DNA of 49,394 nt from Oscillospiraceae bacterium (lineage in GTDB: Bacteria > Bacillota > Clostridia > Oscillospirales > Acutalibacteraceae): contig SVPM01000008.1 of NCBI GenBank assembly GCA_015065865.1, positions 1 through 49,394 of the forward strand, read 5' to 3'. Every line of letters starts with the position of its first letter. Position 1 is the stretch's first letter. Below are positions 42,474 through 49,394 of the stretch, one piece after another. The translations under genes and the position numbers were made by a program. The notes below the pieces were generated by a model. The model did no database searches. It was not told the origin of the DNA and was given only the letters and a program-made list of their open reading frames with translations.

Positions 42474-44702
42474 TTATGCTGCGGGAAGTTTGTCGATCTT
42501 CTTCACCGCATATTGTAAGATCAAACGCGCATCGGTGGAATCGGTCTTGCTGTCGCCGTTCACGTCTGCCACCGTAAGATCCAGTTGATCCGCCGGAATC
42601 TTCATCACGGCGTATTGCAAGGTCAGACGCGCATCGGTGGAATCCACACGGCCGCTGTCATCCACGTCACCGAGAAGCGTTTTTTGCATCTCACGCACCG
42701 CCCCGCAGATGTTACAATCAGAGTCTAACGGATTGGAATATTTGTGGGTGTCGGTCGTTACGGTCAATGCTTCGCTTACCTCGCCTGCACCGAGCCATTC
42801 GGTTTCGTGATAGCGCTGGTAGAAGGTATACTCTGTTTCACAAAGCAGATTGGTGAAAACAGGAGATGTCTGCCAGTGGATGCCGTCACGGCTGTATTCC
42901 ATTCCGGCAACGGCGGCCAGCGTTACGGTCGTGCTCGTTTTGGCGCTGAACACGGGCGTTTCGGCTTTCTCCTGTGCAAAGGAATAGTTGAAAACGATGG
43001 TAATATCGCCGAATCCGTTGTAGTGTTTGCTGACGTCACGCCAATGGTATTCGTCACCCTCGTAATAGATGGTTTCCAGCGCTTCAAATGCGGTGAAGTC
43101 GATCCAACTTAAGGATTCAATGCTGTCGTGCAGATACAGCGCGGTGAAATTTTCAGCATCCGCGATATTTTGCAGTTCGGTCACGGTGTAATCCCCTATT
43201 TTTTCGGGTATCACCAACGCCTCGTCCGTCTTGTGGCACTCGGTGACGGTAGCGTTGCCGTTTCGCACCGTATAGGCAAAGCCTTCGGCCGCCGCGATGG
43301 GCTTAATGTATACGGGAACGAGAGAGGAATTGCCCATCACCGAAACGGTTGCATAGTAAATTTTATCGGGTTGCCACGTGTTGTCGTGGTTTTGCTGTGT
43401 TTGAATAACGGCACCGTAATGCCGCCCGTTGTAGTCGAAACCGTAGCGGTCGGCTTCGGTGATCGTGCCGTCTTTAAAGACGACTTTGTAATCCAGAAGC
43501 GGTGTTATATCGTATTGCAAGTATTCCACGTGCTTGTTTCCTTCAACATCGTAGGCGAGCGTAGTGGAAGCGTTCATTCCCTGCGGAATCACGATATTGG
43601 CTATCTGCACCGATTCCACGGGATTTTCTTCCACGCGCACCGAAACGGTATACGTTTTTCCACCCACGGCGATCCCCACGCCGTAGGTGTTGCCGACCGT
43701 CCACTTAGTGAACAGCGACTGGGGATCGTTCCATTCAAAATCATAATACGTATCACCCAAACCGATGCCGCTGCCGCTCCCCGTGATCTTTTCACCGTCC
43801 GCGGTGATTGCTTCGTAGGATATGTAAGGCGACCAGATGTATCGAAAATACTCCTCATCCCGTCCAAACTCGGGGTTGTATTGCGAGGCGTACATACCGT
43901 CTGCGTTTTCATACACCACAATATCCTCGAATACCACGTTCTTTATCGGTGTATCGGTGATCGTAACGGGAACATCTACTGAAAAGCCTAACACCTTTAC
44001 ACGGCAGACGTGAGTTTCGCCGGCTTTCCAGTGATTCTGACTGCTTTGGTCATCACTGTATTCAAAGGGGTAGTTTTTGGCGTCGATCATAACGGTGGCG
44101 GCGGTACTCTCGAACGTTTTGCCGTCGTTCAACGTAAGTTTCCACGGCATATCCTCGTACCAGCGGTAAACGCAATATTCGCCCGCACTGCCGACGGCGG
44201 TATCACACTTGGTGCCTTCCAAAATGGTGATGGGTTCGATCTCGAGATCCACCACGGGAGAGGGGACCACCGTGATGGATACGTCACACTCCTCGCCGAG
44301 AATACGCACCCGTTCGGTATACGTATTTCCCACCTCCCAGCACGCATCTCTGTCTTTGTGCGCGTGGGCGGAAAAGAGGTCGTACCGTGCGCCGTCGTAT
44401 CGAAAATAACCTTTCGGTGCCTCAATGACGTCGCCGTTTTTGAGTTCGATGGTGTAACTCAAAAACGCCGTCCAGTTGCAGTAGCAGTAGTACGTTTCGG
44501 ATGCGGCAGACAATTCTTCCCCAAAGGTGTGTTCAAACACAGTGATCGGAGCCACCGTTACGCTCTCTACGTCGGCGTGGGTCAACTTGCCTTCCAATAT
44601 TTCTGCCGAGATCAGCGAGTCTGCCGTTACACACGGCAAGGTGCTCGGGCATAACGACACGGCCATACATACGGCAAGCAGTATCGACAACCATTTTTTC
44701 AT
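42474..44702 (-). CDS. Secreted multi-repeat protein with C-terminal dockerin
   Basis: A 742-residue protein. A signal peptide (MKKWLSILLAVCMAVSLCPS...) is followed by four tandem modules of about 105 residues, each with a V..I.I-x-P/E start, a Y-rich core and a final W..G..Y...V..lG....V.V strand. A BspA-like LRR patch (TALYLHDSIESLSWIDFTAFEALETIYYEG), an Ig-like domain and a DSDCNICGAVREM spacer come next. The end carries two dockerin calcium loops (GDVDDSGRVDSTDARLTLQ; ADVNGDSKTDSTDARLILQ). Dockerins bind cohesins on scaffolds or the cell surface; no cohesin is encoded here. It starts 13 bp after deoA with AAAGGAG, so it may ride on the deo transcript. Confidence 0.85.
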   Translation of the reverse strand: MKKWLSILLAVCMAVSLCPSTLPCVTADSLISAEILEGKLTHADVESVTVAPITVFEHTFGEELSAASETYYCYCNWTAFLSYTIELKNGDVIEAPKGYFRYDGARYDLFSAHAHKDRDACWEVGNTYTERVRILGEECDVSITVVPSPVVDLEIEPITILEGTKCDTAVGSAGEYCVYRWYEDMPWKLTLNDGKTFESTAATVMIDAKNYPFEYSDDQSSQNHWKAGETHVCRVKVLGFSVDVPVTITDTPIKNVVFEDIVVYENADGMYASQYNPEFGRDEEYFRYIWSPYISYEAITADGEKITGSGSGIGLGDTYYDFEWNDPQSLFTKWTVGNTYGVGIAVGGKTYTVSVRVEENPVESVQIANIVIPQGMNASTTLAYDVEGNKHVEYLQYDITPLLDYKVVFKDGTITEADRYGFDYNGRHYGAVIQTQQNHDNTWQPDKIYYATVSVMGNSSLVPVYIKPIAAAEGFAYTVRNGNATVTECHKTDEALVIPEKIGDYTVTELQNIADAENFTALYLHDSIESLSWIDFTAFEALETIYYEGDEYHWRDVSKHYNGFGDITIVFNYSFAQEKAETPVFSAKTSTTVTLAAVAGMEYSRDGIHWQTSPVFTNLLCETEYTFYQRYHETEWLGAGEVSEALTVTTDTHKYSNPLDSDCNICGAVREMQKTLLGDVDDSGRVDSTDARLTLQYAVMKIPADQLDLTVADVNGDSKTDSTDARLILQYAVKKIDKLPAA

Positions 44703-44715
44703 ATCGGTATCTCCT

Positions 44716-46017
44716 TTAATGCAACGTTTGATGAATGAGAGGACGGACGGGCGGAGGGGTTTCTGTAAAAGTCAACGCCTTTACATATAACTCTGCCGCT
44801 TCCGGCAAAATCTCGGCGCGTTCGGTCAGCAAAATGCACAAGGGGTCACCTTTTTGCACGGCATCGCCGCTCTTTTTCTGCAAAAGAATGCCCGCGCCGT
44901 GGTCGATCGTGTCCTCCTTGTTTTCACGACCCGCGCCGAGCAACACCGCCACGCGCCCGATGGCTTCGGTGTCCATTGCGGCAATGTAGCCGTCGTCGGG
45001 TGCGGGGACGGTGAAAGAGTGGGCCGCGCGGTGAAAGAGGGTGGGGTCGTCGATATAGCGGCCGTCACCGCCTTGGGCGACTACCCATTCCCGCATTTTG
45101 GCAAGTGCGGTGCCGTCCTGCAACACTGTGTTGACCCGCGCTTCGGCCTCAGATTCCTCCCAGCCGAAAATGAGGGTGAGCATTTGAGCGGCGAGTGCCA
45201 CGCAGACGGTACGAAGATCGCCGTGCACGTCACCGCGCAGCACGCCGATCGCCTCTTGTATCTCCACGGCATTCCCCACGGCACACCCTAACGGGGCGTT
45301 CATATCGGTGATGAGCGCCGCCATACGCCGCCCGCACAGTTTGCCGATACGCACCATTTCGTCTGCCAGATCGGCAGCGTCTTCGGGCGTTTTCATAAAT
45401 GCGCCGCTACCCACTTTCACATCCAAAACGATGTTTTGCGAGCCTGCCGCCAACTTTTTGCTCATGATGCTGGAAGCGATGAGCGGGATGCTGTCCACCG
45501 TAGCGGTGACGTCCCGCAGTGCATACAGTTTCTTGTCGGCCGGAGCAAGGTCGCCGCTTTGGCCAATGACCGCCATTCCCACCGTTTCCACCTGCCGAAG
45601 GAACTCCGTCGAGGTGAGGGTGGTGCGGAAATCAGGAATGGATTCGAGCTTGTCCACCGTGCCGCCCGTATGCCCGAGTCCGCGCCCCGACATTTTGGTG
45701 ACTTTACCGCCGAGTGCCGCCACGATGGGGGCAACGATGAGGGAGGTTTTATCTCCCACACCGCCGGTGCTGTGTTTGTCGGCCGATAGTGTGCCGAAAC
45801 AGGACAGATCCACCGTATCGCCCGAATGCGCCATCGCTTCGGTGAGAGCGGCGGTTTCGGCGGCGGTCATACCTTTCAGGCAGACGGCCATGGTAAACGC
45901 GGAGGCTTGATAATCGGGAATGCTCCCCTTTGTGTATCCTTCCACAAAAAAGCGTATTTCGGCGGCGGTCAGTTCCTCGCCGTGTTTTTTCTTGTTTAAG
46001 ATATCGTACATCGTCAT
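44716..46017 (-). CDS. deoA: Pyrimidine-nucleoside/thymidine phosphorylase
   Basis: A 433-residue phosphorylase splitting thymidine, and probably uridine and deoxyuridine, into base and (deoxy)ribose-1-phosphate. The start [21 protein letters not shown] at 46017 has GGAGG upstream and overlaps the cdd stop (ATGA). [23 protein letters not shown] is the phosphate-binding glycine-rich motif, followed by [21 protein letters not shown]-like sequence and [22 protein letters not shown]. Firmicutes enzymes of this type are often the broader Pdp; the symbol follows the deo context. Confidence 0.93.
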   Translation of the reverse strand: [433 protein letters not shown]

Positions 46018-46421
46018 AGCGTATCCTCCGCCGAAAAGGCATACGGCAGCAAGTCGGCAAGCGTAACCTTCCGAAAACGGTCGGGGGCTTCCACCAACAG
46101 GATCGGGAAATCGGGCGGGCAGAATTCCGACAGCACTTGGCGGCATACGCCGCAAGGGGGACAAATGCCGTTGATGCGACCGCCTTTTCCGCCGACGATT
46201 GCCAGCATTTTGAAGTCGCGGACCCCTTCACTCACGGCCTTGAATACGGCGGTGCGTTCCGCGCACACGGTGGGGGTGAAAGAGGCGTTTTCTACGTTGC
46301 AACCGGTGTATACCTTCCCATCGGCGGCAAGCAAAGCCGCCCCCACAAAAAAGCCCGAATACGGGGCGTAGGCGTGGTTCATCGCCGCTATCGCTTCTTG
46401 TGCCAGCGTGCGTTCGGTCAT
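46014..46421 (-). CDS. cdd: Cytidine deaminase
   Basis: A 135-residue zinc deaminase converting cytidine and deoxycytidine to uridine and deoxyuridine, feeding deoA. Zinc ligands are Cys53, Cys90 and Cys93 (TVCAER; CPPCGVC) and Glu55 is the proton shuttle. The start MTERTLAQEAIAAM at 46421 overlaps the deoB stop by four bases; AAGGAG lies 11 bases upstream. The small tetrameric type is usual for Firmicutes. Confidence 0.95.
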   Translation of the reverse strand: MTERTLAQEAIAAMNHAYAPYSGFFVGAALLAADGKVYTGCNVENASFTPTVCAERTAVFKAVSEGVRDFKMLAIVGGKGGRINGICPPCGVCRQVLSEFCPPDFPILLVEAPDRFRKVTLADLLPYAFSAEDTL

Positions 46422-47584
46422 GCGTCGGTCAACTCCTTCCAAAAACTTGTGCCGTCCGAAACAAACGGAACGCCCAAAAAGTCCGCCACGGTGGCCGCAA
46501 GGTCGGCAAAGGTGGTGCGTGTGCCGAGGTTTTTCGGATGCACAAGATCGCCTACCGCCAGCAACGGCACGTATTCGCGCGTGTGGTCGGTATGGCTGTC
46601 ACCGGGATCACACCCGTGGTCGGCGGTGATGAACAGCACGTCCTGCGGTTGCATTTTTTCTAAAAAAGAGGGCAGCCAGCGGTCAAACGCCGCGACAGCG
46701 GTGGCGTAGCCGTCCACGTCTTGACGGTGGCCGTACAGCATATCAAAATCCACCAAATTGATAAAACATAAACCTGTAAAGGGCTGTTCTTGAATGGTGA
46801 GCGCCGAGGCCATACCCTCCTCATTCGAATGGGTCAACACCCATTCCCGTATGCCGCGCCCCGCAAAAATGTCGTAGATCTTGCCTACGGAGTGTACCGT
46901 CTGCCCTGCGGCGGACACCGCATCACACAGGGTGGTGCGGGGCGGTGCCAGCGAGAAGTCGCGGCGGTTGGCGGTGCGGGTAAAGTCGGGTGCCGCACCC
47001 ACAAACGGGCGGGCAATGACCCGCCCCACCGCGTGTTGTCCTTTTAAAATACGGCGTGCCGCACGGCAGTAATCGTAGAGCGTTTCGGGCGGTACGATAT
47101 CCTCGTGCGCGGCGATCTGGAACACGCTGTCGGCCGAGGTGTATACGATCAGCCCGCCCGTTTTGAGATGTTCTTCACCGTAATCGCGAATGACCGCCGT
47201 GCCCGAATAGGGACGGTTGCACAGCACGTCGCGCCCCGTAGCTTCACGGAAGGCTTGTATCACGTCGGGTGGAAATCCTTCGGGGTAGGTGGGAAGCGGC
47301 GCTTCGGATACGATGCCCGCGAGTTCCCAGTGCCCGATGGTGGTGTCTTTGCCGGCACTGCGTTCTTGCAAACGTGCCACCGCGGCGCGCGGTGCGGCGG
47401 TCGTGGGCAGGCAGGTCACTCCATCGATATTGCCGAGTCCCAAAGCACATAACGTTTCAGCCCTAAAGGCAGGGGAGGCGGCAATGCGCGCGAGGGTATT
47501 GCAGTTGCCGTCCCCGAAACGGGCGGCATCGGGTGCCTCGCCGATGCCGAAAGAGTCAAGCACGATAATGAAAGCTCGTTTCAT
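46418..47584 (-). CDS. deoB: Phosphopentomutase
   Basis: A 388-residue alkaline-phosphatase-superfamily enzyme converting (deoxy)ribose-1-phosphate to the 5-phosphate. MKRAFIIVLDSFGIGEAPDA carries the first metal Asp; GKDTTIGHWEL has the catalytic Thr; DADHGCDPG-type metal ligands appear in FITADHGCDPGDSHTDHTRE. The start at 47584 follows GGAGA, with the deoD stop one base away. It links the nucleoside phosphorylases to deoC. Confidence 0.96.
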   Translation of the reverse strand: MKRAFIIVLDSFGIGEAPDAARFGDGNCNTLARIAASPAFRAETLCALGLGNIDGVTCLPTTAAPRAAVARLQERSAGKDTTIGHWELAGIVSEAPLPTYPEGFPPDVIQAFREATGRDVLCNRPYSGTAVIRDYGEEHLKTGGLIVYTSADSVFQIAAHEDIVPPETLYDYCRAARRILKGQHAVGRVIARPFVGAAPDFTRTANRRDFSLAPPRTTLCDAVSAAGQTVHSVGKIYDIFAGRGIREWVLTHSNEEGMASALTIQEQPFTGLCFINLVDFDMLYGHRQDVDGYATAVAAFDRWLPSFLEKMQPQDVLFITADHGCDPGDSHTDHTREYVPLLAVGDLVHPKNLGTRTTFADLAATVADFLGVPFVSDGTSFWKELTDA

Positions 47585-47585
47585 A

Positions 47586-48299
47586 TCAATTCTCCATGGC
47601 AACCGCCGTTTTTAACGCCAGTTCCATCATTTGCGTGAACGAGTTCTGCCGCTCCTCGGCGGTGGTGGCTTCTCCCGTGAGAACGTGGTCGGATACGGTG
47701 CAGACGGCCAGTGCATTTTTGCCTGCACGGGCGGCATTCATATACAACGCCGCCGCCTCCATTTCCACCGCGAGAACCCCCATTTTACCCCACGTGGGGG
47801 TGGCGTTGTCATCGGCGTAAAACGTGTCGGAGGAAAGCAGATTGCCCACGGCATACCGCACACCCATCTCTTCCGCAATATCCGCGGCAGTACGCAGCAG
47901 GCGGTAGTTTGCCAGCGGGGCAAAGGTGCCGTTCAGCCCGTATTGTGCGGCGTAATTGGAGTTGGTGCACGCACCTTGCCCCAGCACGATGTCCCGCACC
48001 TGCAGATCGGGGTGCAGTGCGCCGGCGGAACCCACGCGTAAAATGTTTTCCACCTCAAAAAAGTGGAACAGTTCGTAAGAGTAGATACCGATCGACGGCA
48101 TCCCCATGCCGCTGGCCATGACCGATATGCGCGTGCCGTCATAGTAACCGGTATACCCTTGGATGCCGCGCACGTTGTTGACCAGCTTCGCATCGGTCAA
48201 AAAGGTTTCGGCAATGAATTTTGCGCGCAGAGGATCGCCCGGCATCAAGACGGTGCGGGCAAAGTCGGCGGGGGAGGCGTTAATATGCGGTGTTGCCAT
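47586..48299 (-). CDS. deoD: Purine-nucleoside phosphorylase
   Basis: A 237-residue hexameric-type PNP releasing purine bases from (deoxy)nucleosides. [31 protein letters not shown] is the conserved DeoD opening; the phosphate site (RVGSAGALH), [12 protein letters not shown] and a catalytic Asp in CTVSDH follow. The ATG at 48299 (AAAGG nine bases upstream) was chosen over one three codons earlier, which would place the Shine-Dalgarno too close. Its start lies about 20 bp inside the 3' end of deoC. Confidence 0.95.
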   Translation of the reverse strand: MATPHINASPADFARTVLMPGDPLRAKFIAETFLTDAKLVNNVRGIQGYTGYYDGTRISVMASGMGMPSIGIYSYELFHFFEVENILRVGSAGALHPDLQVRDIVLGQGACTNSNYAAQYGLNGTFAPLANYRLLRTAADIAEEMGVRYAVGNLLSSDTFYADDNATPTWGKMGVLAVEMEAAALYMNAARAGKNALAVCTVSDHVLTGEATTAEERQNSFTQMMELALKTAVAMEN

Positions 48300-48960
48300 T
48301 GTGCTCATCCTTTCCTTCTTTGGCAAGTTTTATCAAGCGGCTGGTGCCCAGTCGGTCGGCACCCAACACCAAAAATTCTTCGGCATCCGCCACCGAGGTA
48401 ATGCCGCCGGCGGCTTTGATCTTCACGTGCGGTTGCACGTGGGCGGCAAACAGTGCGATATCCGCCGCTGTAGCCCCGCCGGTGGAAAAACCGGTGGAGG
48501 TCTTGATGTAGTCGGCACCTGCGCGCGAAACCACGCCGCACAGGGCGATCTTTTCTTCTTCGGTGAGCAGGCAAGTTTCAACGATGACCTTGAGGATCTT
48601 GCCGCCGCACGCGGCTTTTACCGCTTCGATCTCGCGTTGTACCGCTTCGAAGTCACCTTCCTTCACCCAACCGAGGTTTATGACCATATCCACCTCGTCC
48701 GCGCCGTTTTGCACCGCATTGGCGGCTTCGAAACATTTGACGGCGGTGGTGGAATAGCCGTTCGGAAACCCGATAACGGTGCACAGCGCCAAACGGTCGC
48801 CGACATAGGCCTTGGCCCTTGCCACGAAAGAGGCAGGGATACACACCGATGCGACGGCGAAACGCATGCCGTCATCGCACAGGGTGCGGATATCCTCCCA
48901 CGTGGCAACGGGGGAGAGTAACGTGTGGTCAACGTGTGTGAGAATGGCGGACATATCCAT
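48280..48960 (-). CDS. deoC: Deoxyribose-phosphate aldolase
   Basis: A 226-residue class I aldolase cleaving 2-deoxyribose-5-phosphate to acetaldehyde and glyceraldehyde-3-phosphate. [31 protein letters not shown] and the Schiff-base Lys153 in [14 protein letters not shown] are all present. AGGAG lies ten bases before the ATG at 48960. It is the first gene of deoC-deoD-deoB-cdd-deoA; no deoR-type regulator adjoins. Confidence 0.96.
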   Translation of the reverse strand: MDMSAILTHVDHTLLSPVATWEDIRTLCDDGMRFAVASVCIPASFVARAKAYVGDRLALCTVIGFPNGYSTTAVKCFEAANAVQNGADEVDMVINLGWVKEGDFEAVQREIEAVKAACGGKILKVIVETCLLTEEEKIALCGVVSRAGADYIKTSTGFSTGGATAADIALFAAHVQPHVKIKAAGGITSVADAEEFLVLGADRLGTSRLIKLAKEGKDEHNGNTAY

Positions 48961-48990
48961 AAAGGCAACACTCCTATCGTTTCTGTTTAC

Positions 48991-49019
48991 AGTATATCAC
49001 GAAAAGCCGAAAAAAGAAA
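48991..49019 (-). promoter_or_regulatory. Promoter of the deo operon
   Basis: Minus strand TATACT (48991-48996) with a weak TTTCTT -35 (49014-49019) at 17 bp. A weak -35 would fit an activated or repressed operon. Confidence 0.5.
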
Positions 49020-49042
49020 GAAGAAAAAATAAAAAAGAAGTC

Positions 49043-49071
49043 TTGACAAAAAACGGCAAGAGTGGTATACT
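49043..49071 (+). promoter_or_regulatory. Promoter of rpsF
   Basis: Consensus TTGACA (49043-49048), 17-bp spacer and TATACT (49066-49071), about 113 bp before the rpsF start. Confidence 0.88.
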
Positions 49072-49077
49072 CTGTCG

Positions 49078-49183
49078 GTGGCTGTGTAATATTTTCAACA
49101 CGCCGCAGCGGCTCTGCAACAGAGGCGCTTCCTTGCTCCGTGAACCAAGCGGAGCCATTTGACCGTGAGGAGGTGTAACCGAA
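49078..49183 (+). promoter_or_regulatory. Structured rpsF leader, possible S6:S18 autoregulatory site
   Basis: The roughly 105-nt leader holds CTCTG-CAA-CAGAG (about 49112-49124) and GCTCCG-N9-CGGAGC (49135-49155) hairpins before the AGGAGGTG site. S6:S18 leaders are known upstream of rpsF in many bacteria; the specific bulge motif could not be confirmed by eye. Confidence 0.3.
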
Positions 49184-49394
49184 ATGCCTACAGTTAAAGC
49201 ATCGTACGAGGCTGTCTTCGTGTACTCCATGAAGTTGGGCGAAGATGGCATTGCGGCGATCAAGGAGAAGTTTCAGAACTTGATCGCGCAGAACGCGGAA
49301 CTCGGCGAGGTGGATGAGTGGGGCAAGCGTCGCTTGGCTTATCTCATCGATGACGAGGAAGAGGGCTTCTATGTTCTCTACAACTTCGTCAGCG
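49184..49394 (+). CDS. rpsF: Ribosomal protein S6 (partial)
   Basis: The first 70 residues of S6, a small-subunit protein that pairs with S18. MPTVKASYEAVFVYSMKLGEDG..., EVDEWGKRRLAYLIDDEEEGFYVLYNF is the S6 beta-alpha-beta core. AGGAGGTG lies eight bases before the ATG at 49184. The gene runs off the right edge; ssb and rpsR usually follow it. Confidence 0.95.
   Translation, partial: MPTVKASYEAVFVYSMKLGEDGIAAIKEKFQNLIAQNAELGEVDEWGKRRLAYLIDDEEEGFYVLYNFVS

Noticed and set aside
42474-44702. Evidence of a cellulosome
   Set aside because: One dockerin protein without a cohesin or glycoside hydrolase nearby does not support it.

Overview
The window looks like a chromosomal stretch from a spore-forming, anaerobic Clostridia-type Firmicute, probably an uncultured gut member of the Oscillospiraceae/Ruminococcaceae group. 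The reasons are a late sporulation sigma factor (sigK) with its pro-sequence, a SpoVB-type flippase, RNase M5, a BspA-like surface protein with dockerin repeats, a CotH/VTC/DUF4956 operon, strong Shine-Dalgarno sites and Gram-positive-type promoters. By eye most of the window is GC-rich, while the first 1.9 kb is clearly AT-rich and looks acquired. The placement is inferred from gene content, not from a marker phylogeny.

Layout. 1-1810: AT-rich block with a DUF4886 protein, a 69-aa hydrolase-like fragment and a SemiSWEET transporter, divergent from a LysR regulator. 1905-2225: a hairpin-cassette repeat and tRNA-Tyr. 2404-9774: overlapping asnB-typA-comEC-holA-rnmV. 9779-10579: terminator plus candidate SigE promoter, sigK, and a small palindromic element that terminates sigK. 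10636-11388: divergent XRE regulator and zinc-ribbon/TM2 protein. 11440-16017 (minus): lepA-hemW-spoVB-like. 16169-20128 (minus): an ADP-ribosylglycohydrolase-family protein and a two-domain pectate-lyase-like protein. 20445-23883: rhaB-rhaA-rhaD. 23952-24700: a cysteine-hydrolase pseudogene holding two tandem MITE-like elements. 24768-26749: MocR/PdxR-type regulator and pyridoxal kinase. 26804-27141: second hairpin-cassette repeat, then prfB. 28385-30654 (minus): MFS transporter and LacI regulator. 30803-34318 (minus): CotH, VTC and DUF4956. 34454-36440 (minus): DUF5685, J-domain protein, membrane protein. 36609-42309 (minus): uvrB-uvrA-trxB behind a LexA box. 42474-48960 (minus): deoC-deoD-deoB-cdd-deoA, then a dockerin protein. 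49043-49394: rpsF promoter, leader and partial gene.

Themes. Housekeeping (translation GTPases, RF2, UvrAB, HolA, S6) is interleaved with carbohydrate and nucleoside use: the rha genes plus a beta-helix protein suggest use of rhamnose-rich glycans, and the deo operon turns deoxynucleosides into acetaldehyde, glyceraldehyde-3-phosphate and free bases. The signals most worth follow-up are (i) two TA-flanked palindromic elements whose in-silico removal restores a cysteine-hydrolase reading frame, with a deletion derivative of one of them acting as the sigK terminator; (ii) two GTGAAGT-punctuated hairpin arrays with compensatory arm changes; (iii) a terminator upstream of sigK whose 3' arm is the sigK ribosome-binding site and whose loop holds a SigE-like -10; (iv) the CotH-VTC-DUF4956 operon; and (v) a MocR-type regulator with Arg in place of the PLP-binding Lys and a 54-bp dyad over its own promoter.
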